Source: Bog-473 sp963840245 (GTDB lineage: Bacteria > Actinomycetota > Acidimicrobiia > Acidimicrobiales > RAAP-2). From it: DNA of 64,000 bases. The notes beneath the pieces were generated by a model that was not told the DNA's origin, ran no database searches, and worked only from the letters and a program-made list of their open reading frames with translations. The number at the start of each line of letters is the position of its first letter. The stretch's first letter is position 1. The translations under genes and the position numbers were made by a program. Below are positions 50,982 through 60,925 of this stretch, one piece after another. The DNA is taken from assembly GCA_963840245.1 (NCBI GenBank), contig CAWIYI010000026.1, positions 1-64,000 of the forward strand, given 5' to 3'.

Positions 50982-53845
50982 TCAGCCGGCGAAGGCCTCC
51001 GGGGGTGGGCAGTTGCAGACGAGGTTACGGTCTCCGTACGCCTGATTGATGCGGGCCACCGGCGGCCAGTACTTGGCCGCTGTCTGCCCCGACGGGAACA
51101 CCGCTGTGGCGCGGTCGTAGGGTCGCTCCCACGACGAGACGAGCGCGGCCGCCGTGTGCGGCGCCCCGCGCAGCGGACTCTCCTCCACCGACCAACGACC
51201 GGCGGCTACCGCCGCGATCTCGGCCCGGATGGCGACCATGGCGTCACAGAAGCGGTCGAGCTCGTCGAGATCCTCGCTCTCGGTCGGCTCGACCATGAGC
51301 GTTCCCGCCACCGGGAAGCTCACCGTCGGCGCGTGGAAGCCGTAGTCGATGAGGCGCTTGGCGACGTCGTCGACAGTGACACCCGTCGCCTTCGTCAGGG
51401 CCCGTAGATCGAGAATGCACTCGTGCGCCACCAGATCGTTCTTGCCCGTATAGAGGATCGGATACGACGGCGCCAGACGCGCCGCGACGTAGTTGGCCGC
51501 CAGCACGGCCGACTTGGTGGCGTGTGCCAACCCCTGTCCGGAGAGCATGCGGATGTAGGCCCAGCTGATGCCCAGGATCCCGGCGCTGCCGAATGGGGCC
51601 GCGCTGACGGGTCCGATCCCCTCACGCTGGTCGGTGCGGGGGTGCATCGGATGCGAAGGGAGGAAGGGCACCAGGTGCTCGGCCACCGCCACCGGACCGA
51701 CGCCGGGTCCTCCCCCGCCATGGGGGATGCAGAAGGTCTTGTGCAGGTTCAGGTGCGAGACGTCACCGCCGAATTGTCCCGGTTCCGCTAGGCCGAGGAG
51801 TGCGTTCAGGTTCGCCCCGTCGATGTAGACCTGGCCGCCGTGTTGGTGGACCAGCGCGCACATCTCGATGATGCCCTCTTCGTACACGCCGTGTGTCGAA
51901 GGGTACGTGACCATGATGGCCGCCAGAGACTCGTCGTGCTCCTCGCATTGGCGACGGACGTCCTCCAGATCGACCGTCCCGTCGGCCAACGCGGCGACCA
52001 CCACCACGCGCATGCCAGCCATGACGGCAGAGGCCGCGTTGGTGCCGTGTGCGCTCGACGGGATGAGGCAGACGTCCCGGCCCTCCTCCCCACGGGACCG
52101 GTGATAGGCCCTGATGGCCAGGAGCCCGGCCAGCTCTCCCTGGCTTCCCGCGTTGGGCTGGACCGACACTTTGGCGTAGCCCGTGACACGGGCCAGCCAT
52201 TCCTCAAGGTCGTCAATCAGCGACAGGTAGCCCGGAGCGCTCTCGAGCGGCGCGAAGGGGTGGATGTCCGCGAACCCCGGGAGGCCTACCGACTCCATCT
52301 CGGTCGTGGCGTTGAGCTTCATGGTGCACGAGCCCAGAGGGATCATGCCGCGGTCCAGCGCGAAGTCCTGATCCGACAGACGGCGCAGGTAGCGGAGCAT
52401 GGCCGTCTCGGAATGGTGCTCCGAGAACACCGGACGGCCCAGGATCGGGCCCCGGCGCAAGAGCGCATCGGGCAGCGCCGAGGCGGGGCTCGTTTCCTCA
52501 CCCCTAGCCCCGAAAGCCTGGAGCACCGCGGCCACGTGGGCCGCGCTGGTCGTCTCACCGCACGAGATCCCCACGCGATCGCCGTCGACGAGACGGAGGA
52601 GGACGCCACGCGCGGCCGCATCGGCCACAATCGCTGCCGCGCGCCCGGCACCTCGACCAGCACCGTGTCGAAGAACTCCCGATGCACGAGGGACACGCCG
52701 GCGCGTTGGAGCCCGGCGGCGAGGTCGACCGTGCGGCGGTGAACGCGGCGGGCGATGCCGCGCAGCCCCTCCGCGCCGTGGTACACGGCGTACATGGAGG
52801 CGACAACGGCCAGCAGCACCTGGGCGGTGCAGATGTTGGAGGTCGCCTTCTCCCGACGGATGTGCTGTTCGCGGGTCTGCAGCGCCAACCGGTAGGCGGG
52901 ACGGTCCTCCCCGTCGATGGAGAGCCCGACGAGGCGTCCAGGCAGATCGCGCTCCAGTCCGGCCTTGACCGCCATGAATGCCGCATGCGGGCCGCCGTAC
53001 CAGAGCGGCACTCCGAATCGCTGGGAGGACCCGACGGCGACGTCGGCTCCCCACTCCCCTGGTGGCTTCAGCAGCGTGAGAGCCAACAGGTCGGTGGCGA
53101 CGGTCACCAACGCACCCTTGGCGTGGGCGTCGGCGCTCAAGGCCTCGAAGTCGCGCAGGGCGCCCGAGCACCCCGGATACTGCTGTACCAGCCCGAAGTA
53201 GTCACCCCCAGGTGCGCCTGCATCCAGGTCGACCACGTCGAGGGTCATCCCCAGGGGCGCGAGACGCGTGGCCAGCACGGCGATGGTCTGGGGCAGGCAG
53301 TCGGCGTCGACGATCACCCGATTCGAGTCGTTGGTGGCGCGGCGACGCATGAGGGTCACGGCTTCGGCCACCGCGGTGCTCTCGTCGAGCAGCGAGGCGT
53401 TCGCCGTGTCGAGCCCCGTCAGGTCGCTCACCATGGTCTGGAAGTTCAGGAGCGCCTCCAGGCGACCCTGGCTGATCTCGGGCTGGTAGGGGGTGTACGC
53501 CGTGTACCAGGCCGGGCTCTCGAGGACGTTGCGCCGGATGACTCCCGGCGTGATCGTCCCGGCGTAGCCGAGACCGATCATGGGCTCGGCGACGGTGTTG
53601 CTCGCAGCGAGCCGGCGCAGCTCGGCGAGCACCTGGTTCTCGGATGCGGCCGGTGGGAGGTCGAGGGTGCCGAGACTCCGAACGCTGCCCGGGACCGCCG
53701 CGTCGACGAGCGCGTCGATCGTCTCGTAGCCGAGGACCTTGAGCATCCCCTTCTGCTCATCGTCCGAGGGCCCGACGTGGCGCCTCACGAAGTCCTCGAA
53801 CGGCTCGAGTACCTCGGATCGGTTGCCTGGACGCTGGTCGCTCAC
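50982..53845 (-). CDS. gcvP: glycine dehydrogenase (decarboxylating), P protein, one frameshift
   Basis: The PLP-dependent glycine decarboxylase of the cleavage system. Both halves of the single-chain form are present: an N-terminal part (H-V-G-P-S-D-D-E-Q-K; Y-T-P-Y-Q-P-E-I-S-Q-G) and a C-terminal part with the PLP Lys in L-N-L-H-K-T-F-C-I-P-H-G-G-G-G-P-G. One base is missing near 52645 (V-E-V-P-G, then A-A-A-I-V-A-D in another frame). Restoring it gives 954 residues, the normal length. The GTG start follows a glycine riboswitch and GAGGAGA. gcvT is upstream; gcvH is not in the window. Confidence 0.95.
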
Positions 53846-53861
53846 GGGGATCTCCTCACGT

Positions 53862-53882
53862 GTTCCGCTCGGTGCGCGGAAC
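53862..53882 (-). promoter_or_regulatory. hairpin between glycine aptamer and gcvP Shine-Dalgarno
   Basis: GTTCCGC/GCGGAAC is a perfect 7-bp stem ending 4 nt before the GAGGAGA of gcvP, without a T-run. It suggests that the riboswitch acts on translation rather than termination. Confidence 0.5.
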
Positions 53883-53894
53883 TTGTCGGACGTC

Positions 53895-54075
53895 CTCCCC
53901 GCTCTGTCACTGGACCTGAGAGCCTCGCCGCGACCTGCACGGCTTCCACCTTCGGTGCGGACGTCGGGCGCCCGCTTTCCAGAGTTGCCTCGCCGGAGCG
54001 GTATGTCGGCCTGAGAGTTTCTCGGGGAGAGTTGCTCCTCCGGCGTCCCCTCGATTGCGTACAGCGGGGACTCTG
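53895..54075 (-). ncRNA. glycine riboswitch (gcvT motif), probably tandem aptamers
   Basis: Reading the minus strand, the first aptamer includes GAGCAACTCT and AACTCTCAGGC. The second includes GCAACTCTGG, CACCGAAGG, GGCTCTCAGGTCC and GTGACAGAGC, all hallmarks of the Rfam gcvT RNA. It lies in the leader of gcvP, downstream of gcvT. Confidence 0.92.
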
Positions 54076-54112
54076 GCGCTCCGGTTCAAACGGCTATTCA
54101 GTTGTGCGCATC

Positions 54113-54118
54113 ACTATA
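54113..54118 (-). promoter_or_regulatory. -10-like TATAGT before the glycine riboswitch
   Basis: The best -10 match in the gcvT-gcvP gap, about 40 nt before the first aptamer. The -35 side is weak. It would give gcvP a transcript of its own. Confidence 0.5.
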
Positions 54119-54157
54119 CCGGCACCCGTCATGACCGCCGGGTTGCCGGCCCACGAC

Positions 54158-55249
54158 CTACTCGCTCTCCTCACGAATCGGCCACAGGGGTGGACGGACC
54201 AGATGAGCACTAAGTTCCCTGCCCCTTTGGACGATCGTGACCGCGTCGCCGTCGAGAAGCCGGGCATCCGCGTCGACAAAGCCCAGTCCGATGCCCCGCT
54301 CGCGCATCGGCGAGAAGTTGCCGCTGGTCAGAATGCCGACCCGCTCGGGGCCCTCGCAGAGGAGCGATCCGTCGCGCAAGGGTTGGCGCCCGTCTGCCAC
54401 GAACCCCCGCAGCCGGCGGGCGGGGCCGTTGGCCCGCTCCTCCTCGAGGGCGGCCCGACCGGTGAAATCCCCCTTGTCCCAGCCGACCACCCAACCGAGG
54501 CCCGCCTGCAGCGGGGTGATGCCCGGACCCAGTTCATGGCCGTGCAGCGGAAGCCCCGCTTCGAGGCGGAGCGTGTCGCGGGCCCCCAACCCGGCCGGGA
54601 TGACACCCTCACCCACCACGGCGTCCCAGAACCCGGCCGCCACCTCCGCCGGCACGGCACACTCCACGCCTTCCTCACCGGTGTACCCGGTGCCGGCGAC
54701 CAGGCAGGGTGCGCCACCCCATTCGAACGGCTCGACCGCGAAGTGATGGACCCCGGCGGCCACGGGCGACACCCGGGCGAGGCGGGCTCGTGCCTCGGGA
54801 CCCTGCACGGCGATCACGGCCCTCTGCTCGGTGACGTCGTGGCCACCGATGGCCTGGACGACATCGGTGGTGTTGGAGGCGTTGGGCATGACGTCGAAAC
54901 GCTCGTCATCGACCCACCACACGATGATGTCGTCGACCACGAAGCCGTCCTCGTCGAGGAGGTGCGTGTACTGGGCCCGTCCTGGGTGCACGCGGGAAAG
55001 GTCGTTGCTCAAGGAGTGCTGGAGGTGTTCGAAGGCATCGGGGCCGTGGACGCGCACGGTGCCCAGGTGGCTCACATCGAAGGCGACGGCGGACGTGCGG
55101 CAGGCCCGATGCTCCGCCATGGTGCCCGACGGGTAGGCCAGCGGCATCTCCCAGCCGCCGAACGCGACCATCTTGGCCCCCAACGCGAGGTGTGCCGCAT
55201 GGAGCGGCGAGACCCGGAGCGGGCCTGGTGCGCTGTCGTCGGCGGTCAC
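54158..55249 (-). CDS. gcvT: aminomethyltransferase (glycine cleavage T protein)
   Basis: Transfers the methylene group from aminomethyl-lipoyl-H protein to tetrahydrofolate. The 363-residue product has the GcvT layout: F-G-G-W-E-M-P-L-A-Y, F-D-V-S-H-L-G near residue 58, V-A-G-T-G-Y-T-G-E-E-G-V-E, R-D-T-L-R-L-E-A-G-L-P-L-H-G-H-E-L, and a late G-x-V-T-S-G-like I-L-T-S-G-N-F-S-P. The GTG start is supported by TAGTCT 6 nt upstream. Confidence 0.96.
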   Translation of the reverse strand: MTADDSAPGPLRVSPLHAAHLALGAKMVAFGGWEMPLAYPSGTMAEHRACRTSAVAFDVSHLGTVRVHGPDAFEHLQHSLSNDLSRVHPGRAQYTHLLDEDGFVVDDIIVWWVDDERFDVMPNASNTTDVVQAIGGHDVTEQRAVIAVQGPEARARLARVSPVAAGVHHFAVEPFEWGGAPCLVAGTGYTGEEGVECAVPAEVAAGFWDAVVGEGVIPAGLGARDTLRLEAGLPLHGHELGPGITPLQAGLGWVVGWDKGDFTGRAALEEERANGPARRLRGFVADGRQPLRDGSLLCEGPERVGILTSGNFSPMRERGIGLGFVDADARLLDGDAVTIVQRGRELSAHLVRPPLWPIREESE

Positions 55250-55255
55250 GCAGCC

Positions 55256-55261
55256 AGACTA
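55256..55261 (-). promoter_or_regulatory. -10-like hexamer TAGTCT of gcvT
   Basis: It overlaps the stop codon of the nuclease-like gene and ends 6 nt before GTG 55249. Confidence 0.45.
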
Positions 55262-55651
55262 GGCGGCGGCTCCAGGCAGCAGGCCGTGTGACGCGATCAG
55301 CGAGGCGAAGTCACGCTGGTACACGATGCCGATCGGCACCTCGGGGTACAGCTCGCGCATCCGGCGCACTTTGCGGTTCTTGCGGGTGACCAGACGTTGG
55401 TCGGCCGTCGTGAGTTCGATGAACAGGCCGCGGCGGGGCAGATAGAAATCCGGACGGAAGCCGGCCACCGGCGAGCCGTTGCTGTCCCACTCCAAAGGGA
55501 ACTCCACCGGCTCGTACTGCCATCGCTCACCGGACAGGTCGAGGAGCGTGGCGAAGAGCCGTTCGGACGGATGGGCGAAACGGACCCGCCCCGCGGGCAC
55601 ACACGCTGGGTGGCGGATGCGCCCGACGCGCGCTGGGTCCGTCGCGGTCAC
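55259..55651 (-). CDS. PD-(D/E)XK nuclease-like (DUF559-like) protein
   Basis: 130 residues. H-P-S-E-R-L-F supplies the first Glu. G-F-R-P-D-F-Y-L-P and G-L-F-I-E-L-T supply the Asp and Glu of the nuclease core, with Thr where a Lys is usual. R-K-N-R-K-V-R-R-M follows. The fold assignment is fair; activity is uncertain because of the E-x-T. It overlaps the stop of the MerR gene by 4 nt and is followed by gcvT. Confidence 0.7.
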   Translation of the reverse strand: MTATDPARVGRIRHPACVPAGRVRFAHPSERLFATLLDLSGERWQYEPVEFPLEWDSNGSPVAGFRPDFYLPRRGLFIELTTADQRLVTRKNRKVRRMRELYPEVPIGIVYQRDFASLIASHGLLPGAAA

Positions 55652-56148
55652 TCCCCCGAGGCCCGTGCAGCCTGCGCTCGGGTGCCCCGCGTGGTGGCGG
55701 GGGTCGCAGTATCGAGATTCACGATGTCGGCGTCGAGTGCCTCCACCACGCCGGCGAGCGGCACGATGTTGAACACGCCCTGCCCCCCGGCCAGCAGGTC
55801 GACGACCTCACCGTTCGAGCGCGCCAGTACCGAGCTGGTCCCCGTCAGAACGAGGTTGGCCGAGGCGAGGTCGCCACCGAGGTCTTCGCGCAGGCACTCA
55901 ACGGCCCGGCGCGCGGACTGGAGGGAGACCCCGGCATCGAGCAGTTGCTTGATCACCTTGAGCTCGAGCACATCGGAGTACGAATAGACGCGTCGGGACC
56001 CACTGCCCTTCGCGGTCGCCACCGAAGGTTCGAGCAGGCCCGTACGGGCCCAGTAGTCGAGCTGTCGGTACGAGATCCCCACGAGCCCACAGACCTGTGG
56101 CCCATGAAACGCGCCGACATGCGTTGCCGAGTCGTCGACCATCATCAC
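55648..56148 (-). CDS. MerR family regulator, Rv1830-like
   Basis: 166 residues. The N-terminal MerR helix-turn-helix reads V-G-I-S-Y-R-Q-L-D-Y-W-A-R-T-G-L-L, with wing G-S-G-S-R-R-V-Y-S-Y-S-D. The C-terminal part, with V-V-D-L-L-A-G-G-Q-G-V-F, matches my memory of mycobacterial Rv1830, which also sits between MerR/nuclease genes and gcvP. No metal-binding Cys is present, so it is not a classical metal sensor. GGGAGGTGATG gives the Shine-Dalgarno. Confidence 0.88.
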   Translation of the reverse strand: MMMVDDSATHVGAFHGPQVCGLVGISYRQLDYWARTGLLEPSVATAKGSGSRRVYSYSDVLELKVIKQLLDAGVSLQSARRAVECLREDLGGDLASANLVLTGTSSVLARSNGEVVDLLAGGQGVFNIVPLAGVVEALDADIVNLDTATPATTRGTRAQAARASGE

Positions 56149-56214
56149 CTCCCTGCTTCCCCCGCGCTGCCACTCCGAGGGTGACTCTACTGCACCCGGA
56201 CGACAGAGCAGTAG

Positions 56215-57300
56215 TTACGAAGGCGTGATTCGGGGGATCTTCGCCCGCTCCTCCGGCTCCCACGGCCAGACCACCACAGCGCCCAGCACGCAGAGCCCGA
56301 CCCGATGGCCGGGCTCGAAGGGCACACCCCCGGTGACCCGCACGACCAGGTTGGGCAGGCCGTCCGCCTCGGGCCGGACCCGCACGACAGCATCGTGGCC
56401 GTAGTACTCGTAGCTCTCGACCGTGCCTGCCACGCCGCCGTTCGTCGGCTGCTCGAGCCTGATCTGCTCGGGCCGGACCATGACCTGGGCCCGCCCGCCC
56501 CCGGCCGGCCCGCTCCACCGATCGACCTGGAGCGGGCCGAGTGCCGTGGTGGCGGTCCCGTCGTGGACCTCGCCGTCGAGCACGTTCGACTCCCCCAGGA
56601 ACTGGGCCAGCTCGACGTCGCCGGGCCGGCCGTAGAGGGCAGTCGGCGTGTCGAGTTGGGCGATGACCCCGTGGCGCAACACCGCCACCTGATCGGCCAT
56701 GGACAGAGCCTCGTCCTGGTCGTGGGTCACGAGGATTGAGGTCGTGCCTGCCTCGCGCAGCACACCCAGGACCTCGGCCCGGACGGAGGCCCGCATCGCG
56801 GCGTCGAGCGAGGAGAACGGCTCGTCCAACAGGACGATCTCCGGCTCGATGGCGAGCGCACGGGCGAGGGCCACCCGCTGCTGCTGCCCCCCCGACAGCT
56901 GGTGGGGGTAGCGCCGTCGGTAACCGGACAACCCGACGAGCTCGAGGAGCTCGTCGACCCGGCTCCGGCGATCAGGACCGCGCGGGAGACCGAAGGCCAC
57001 GTTGCGGCCGACACTCAGGTGCGGAAACAGCGCACCCTCCTGGGGGACGTAGCCGATGCGCCTCCGTTCGCTCGGCACGAAGCGTTGCCGGGCATCGTCA
57101 ACGACGTCGTCCCCCAGCCGGAGCTGTCCGTCGTCGGGCCGCTCGAAGCCGGCGACGATCCGCAACAACGTCGTCTTGCCGCTGCCCGATGCCCCGAGAA
57201 TCGCAGTGAACGATCCGTGGGGAACGACCAGGTCGACGCCGCGCAAGACCGCCTGGGGGCCGAACGACTTGGCGACGCCGGCGATGCGCAGGTCCTTCAT
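56215..57300 (-). CDS. Fe(3+)-type ABC transporter ATP-binding protein
   Basis: 361 residues. Walker A is G-A-S-G-S-G-K-T near residue 38, the signature L-S-G-G-Q-Q-Q-R-V-A, and Walker B V-L-L-D-E-P-F-S-S-L-D. A C-terminal TOBE-type regulatory domain follows (M-V-R-P-E-Q-I-R-L; E-Y-Y-G-H-D-A). This is the FbpC/PotA branch. The ATG at 57300 overlaps the permease stop by 4 nt. It is the third gene of the binding protein-permease-ATPase unit. Confidence 0.93.
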   Translation of the reverse strand: MKDLRIAGVAKSFGPQAVLRGVDLVVPHGSFTAILGASGSGKTTLLRIVAGFERPDDGQLRLGDDVVDDARQRFVPSERRRIGYVPQEGALFPHLSVGRNVAFGLPRGPDRRSRVDELLELVGLSGYRRRYPHQLSGGQQQRVALARALAIEPEIVLLDEPFSSLDAAMRASVRAEVLGVLREAGTTSILVTHDQDEALSMADQVAVLRHGVIAQLDTPTALYGRPGDVELAQFLGESNVLDGEVHDGTATTALGPLQVDRWSGPAGGGRAQVMVRPEQIRLEQPTNGGVAGTVESYEYYGHDAVVRVRPEADGLPNLVVRVTGGVPFEPGHRVGLCVLGAVVVWPWEPEERAKIPRITPS

Positions 57301-58915
57301 ACGGACACCATTGTGGTCGGCGCGTCGAGTGCGTTCCGGCCCGCCGCTCCCATGCGTGCCGGTTGGCGGTCGAACCAGCGACCGAGCACGTAGCCGGGCA
57401 CGGCCGCAATCAGCACCATGACACCGGCGTAGGGGGCCGCCTGGCTGTAGGACCCGTTCGACTCGAAAGCCCAGAACTGGGTGGCCAGTGTCTCCACGTT
57501 GGTCGGGTGGAGGACGAGCGTGGCCGTGAGCTCGGTCGCCGTCTCCAAGAAGACCAGTGCGAAGGCGGCAGCGAGTCCCGGCCCGACCAGGGGCAACGTG
57601 ACCCGCCACAGCACCGCGCGCCGGCTGACGCCGAGCGAGCTCCCCACCTCTTCCAGTCCGACGGGGCGCGGGCCACCGCGGCCCGGACCGAAACGACGGC
57701 CAGGGGGAAGAACATGATGGAGTAGGCCAGCACCAGCAGCAGGTTGGTCTGGTAGAAGCGACCCTGCAGGAAGTGCTCGGTCACGTAGGTGAGGCTCAAC
57801 GCGATGACCAGGCCGGGCACCGCCAGGACGACGAGATTCGAACGCTCGAGGGTCAACACCCGCCGGCGCGGGAAGCGCACCGACAGGAGGGCGATCGGGA
57901 CGGCGGCCAGCATGGCCACGACCCCCGCGGCGGCCGCATAACCGAATGTGTTCAGCGTGGCGTCGGGCAGTGACGCGGTCGCCGGCAACGTGCTGAATCC
58001 ACCTTGCACGATGAGGTAGATGATCGCTCCCACCGGCACGCCGAGCGCCAGCACGACCAGGAGGCTCACCCCGGCCAGCGCCACGGGGCGGAGGCGCCCC
58101 AACGTCAGCGGCCGCATCTGGCGGGCGGCGCCCGCCCCGAGCCGCGAGGCCCGACCGTGGCCCCGCACCGTATCCTCGCTCGCCAGTAGCAGGGCACCGA
58201 GGAGCACCAGGATGAGGGAGAGGGCACAGGCAGCCGGTTCGTTGAACCCGACCTGGAACTCGTTGTAGATCTCGGTCGTCAGCGTCTGGTAGCCGAGGAT
58301 CTCGAAGGCGCCGAACTCGGCCAGGACCACCAATCCGACCAGGATGGCGCCGCCGAAGACGGCCAGACGCGCCTGGCCCACCGTGACGGTCCAGAACGTG
58401 CGCACCCGGCCCAGCCCGAGGCTGCGCGCCACCTCCTCCTGGGCTGGGTCCGCGGCCCGCAGGCTGGCCGCCACGGGGAGGAAGACCAGCGGGTAGACGG
58501 CCAGGGTCATCACGAGGACGGCTGCCCAGAACCCGCCGATGGAGGGGAAGATGGCCCGCCACCCGAAGCTCACCACGAAGTCCGGGATGCCGAGAGGGAT
58601 CACCACGAGGATGGCGAGGAGCCGGCGGCAGGGCACGTCCGTCCGCTCGACGAACCAGGCGGCCAGGGTGCCGACGACGGCGCACAGCGCCGTGACCACG
58701 ACGACCAATGTCACGGTGTTCCAGATAAGCGTCGCCGTGAGACTGCGGAACAGGAGCTTGTGCAGCTCCGCCCACCCGACCTGGACGGCCTGGACGACGA
58801 GGAACACCAGGGGCAGGAGGACGGCAACCGACACCAGGACGGCTCCGGTGGTGAGGAGGGGCGGCAACCGGCGCCGGCCGCCGCGACGACCGAGAGCCGA
58901 GATGCCCGTCATCAC
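57297..58915 (-). CDS. Fe(3+)-type ABC transporter permease, one frameshift
   Basis: A double-length permease (539 residues after correction) with about 12 membrane helices and two E-A-A-like loops, as in FbpB. The first loop reads D-P-A-Q-E-E-V-A-R-S-L-G-L-G. The second is interrupted: V-A-R-A-P is followed out of frame by V-G-L-E-E-V-G-S-S-L-G-V-S-R-R. One C is missing from the run near 57662. The start overlaps the stop of the binding protein (ATGA-type). Confidence 0.9.
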
Positions 58916-59977
58916 AGCAGTTGGGCCTCCTGCAGCAACTTGATCGCCTCGGCCCCGGTGCCGAGGTCCGGGATGGTGATGCTGTTCGGCTGCAGCTGGT
59001 CGAACGGCGTCTCCGGCTCCGCCGTCGTCACACCGGACGCGATGGGGTACTCGAAGCTGTCGCTGTGGGCGATGATCTCCTGCCCCTTCTTCGAGGTCAA
59101 GAACCCGAGGAGCTGCTGGGCCTCGGACTGGTGGCTGGATGACTTCAAGATGCCTGCGCCGGAGACGTCGATGACGTAGCCGGGATCCTTCGGCGCGAAG
59201 TACACGATGGCCGAGTGGAGACCCGACTCCCCGACCTGGGCCTTTTCACGGTACCAGTAGTACTGGTTGACGACCCCCAGTGCCACCTGGCCGTTGTTGA
59301 TCTGCGAGGTGAGCGTCTCGTTGTCGGGGTAGCTGTGGCTCCCCGCGTTGGCCTTGACGGCTTCGAGCCACTGCAGCGCGGCGGCGTCGCCGTGGGTACG
59401 GGCGATGGAGGTGACGATCGGCTGGAAGTCGGTCTCGGAGCCGGCGATGCCGATCTTGCCCTTCCACTGCGGGTCGGCCAGTTCCATGATCGACGTCGGC
59501 AACTCACTCGGGCTCAGGATGGAGGTGTTGTAAGCCATCACGCTGACGCGGGCCGTCACCCCCACCCACTTGCCGTCCGGGGAGTTGAAGCGCGACGGCG
59601 TGTTGGCCAGGGTCGAAGGGTCCACCGACGCCAACAGGTCCTTCGAGGCCAGATACTGCAGCGGCGGTGTGTTCTCGGTGAAGTACACGTCGGCCGGCGA
59701 CCGGGAGCCCTCCGTCACGATCTGGTCGGCCAGCACGTCCTCGTCGTCGCTGCGCAGGTTCACCGAGATGCCCGTCTGCTTCTCGAAGGCAGCCACCAAC
59801 GCCTGCGTCGTTTGGACGTGTTGGCCGCTGTAGACCGTCAGCGATCCGGACGAGCCGCCCGGCACCCGACGATGCGCAGCCCGCCAACAACACGGCGCCC
59901 AGGGCCACCGCCGAGCTCAGGGTCACCCCCCAGCGGCGTCCGGGCCGGGTGGGGGTACTCGCACTCTTCCATCGCAT
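58912..59977 (-). CDS. iron ABC transporter substrate-binding lipoprotein, one frameshift
   Basis: 354 residues after removing one extra G near 59860. The N-terminus is a lipoprotein signal with lipobox L-L-A-G-C. The restored sequence runs C-A-S-S-G-A-G-G-S-S-G-S-L-T-V-Y-S-G. The mature part is an FbpA-type periplasmic-binding fold ending the N-lobe at P-A-D-V-Y-F-T-E-N. N-Q-Y-Y-W-Y supplies the paired Tyr that bind ferric iron. Its promoter region carries two TTAGG-N4-CCTAA boxes. Confidence 0.9.
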
Positions 59978-60010
59978 CGCCGGTGCCCGCCTTTCGACTC
60001 GATCCTGATC

Positions 60011-60040
60011 TTAGGGTCACCTAACCTTAGGGTCCCCTAA
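60011..60040. promoter_or_regulatory. tandem DtxR-family-like boxes
   Basis: TTAGG-GTCA-CCTAA (60011-60024) and TTAGG-GTCC-CCTAA (60027-60040) stand 16 bp apart, on one face of about 1.5 helical turns. Between them CCTAA-CC-TTAGG is also an inverted repeat. The arms match those of IdeR/MntR-type sites, although the spacing differs from the classical 19-bp IdeR box. They are 34 bp upstream of the iron transporter start. Confidence 0.75.
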
Positions 60041-60065
60041 TCAACAGGGTCAAGACGCGACGGGG

Positions 60066-60899
60066 TCAGGGCGCCTCGGGTCCTCCCCCCGCGGCCAGGT
60101 CGGCTCGGCCCTCCAGCGGGCTCGACGGCTCGGCGTGAAAGCGGACCGGGATGCGCCCGGCGCGCCGGGCCTGTATCCCGGCTTCCACGGCCAACCGCAT
60201 GGCCCGGGCCATCGCCACGGGGTCGTGGGCCCGGTTGACGGCCGTGGCCACGAGCACGCCGTCGCAGCCGAGCTCCATGGCCAGCGCCGCGTCGGAAGCA
60301 GTCCCGATGCCGGCGTCGAGGATCACCGGGACCTCCACCGCGTCGCGGAGCAGCGCGATGTTGTGCGGGTTGCGGATGCCCAGCCCGCTGCCGATGGGGG
60401 AACCCAACGGCATGACGGCGGCACAGCCCACCTGTTGGAGGCGCAAGGCCAAGACGGGGTCGTCGGTCGTGTACGGCAAGACGACGAATCCGTCCTCGGC
60501 CAACTGCTCGGCGGCGATCAGGAGCTCGACCGCATCGGGGAGCAACGTGCGATCGTCCCCGATCACCTCCAACTTGACCCAGTCGGTTTCGAAGGCCTCC
60601 CGCGCCAACTTGGCCGTGAGGACCGCCTCGGAGGCCGTGGCGCATCCCGCCGTGTTGGGCAGCACGCGCACACCCAACTCTCCAAGAAGCGACAGCAGCG
60701 AGTCCCTCCCGGCGGCCTCGACGCGGCGAACCGCAACCGTGGCCATGGCGGTCCCCGACTCGCGCAGCGAGGCTTCCAGCACGGCGAGGCTGGTCATGCC
60801 CCCGGTACCGAGAAGAAGGGGCGAGGCCAACACCTCTCCGGCGATGCAGAGGCCGCTCTCGGATGGGCCCGGCGAGGGACCGGCGTCGTTGCGGGTCAC
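60066..60899 (-). CDS. thiG: thiazole synthase
   Basis: Builds the thiazole phosphate of thiamine from deoxyxylulose phosphate, ThiS-thiocarboxylate and dehydroglycine. The 277-residue TIM barrel has W-V-K-L-E-V-I-G-D with the Schiff-base Lys, P-N-T-A-G-C near the start, and G-L-G-I-R-N-P and V-P-V-I-L-D-A-G-I-G-T-A-S-D-A-A for phosphate binding. The GTG at 60899 has TATCGT 6 nt upstream. It diverges from thiD; thiS and thiO are not adjacent. Confidence 0.95.
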   Translation of the reverse strand: MTRNDAGPSPGPSESGLCIAGEVLASPLLLGTGGMTSLAVLEASLRESGTAMATVAVRRVEAAGRDSLLSLLGELGVRVLPNTAGCATASEAVLTAKLAREAFETDWVKLEVIGDDRTLLPDAVELLIAAEQLAEDGFVVLPYTTDDPVLALRLQQVGCAAVMPLGSPIGSGLGIRNPHNIALLRDAVEVPVILDAGIGTASDAALAMELGCDGVLVATAVNRAHDPVAMARAMRLAVEAGIQARRAGRIPVRFHAEPSSPLEGRADLAAGGGPEAP

Positions 60900-60905
60900 C
60901 GGACG

Positions 60906-60911
60906 ACGATA
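60906..60911 (-). promoter_or_regulatory. -10-like hexamer TATCGT of thiG
   Basis: It lies 6 nt before the thiG GTG, within a 39-bp divergent gap. That leaves no room for a TPP riboswitch. Confidence 0.5.
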
Positions 60912-60925
60912 CCCCGGTGCCCGCC

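Noticed and set aside
52641..52650. Programmed frameshifting as the cause of the gcvP and other frame breaks
   Set aside because: No slippery heptamer with downstream structure recurs, both + and - changes occur, and the genes are unrelated.
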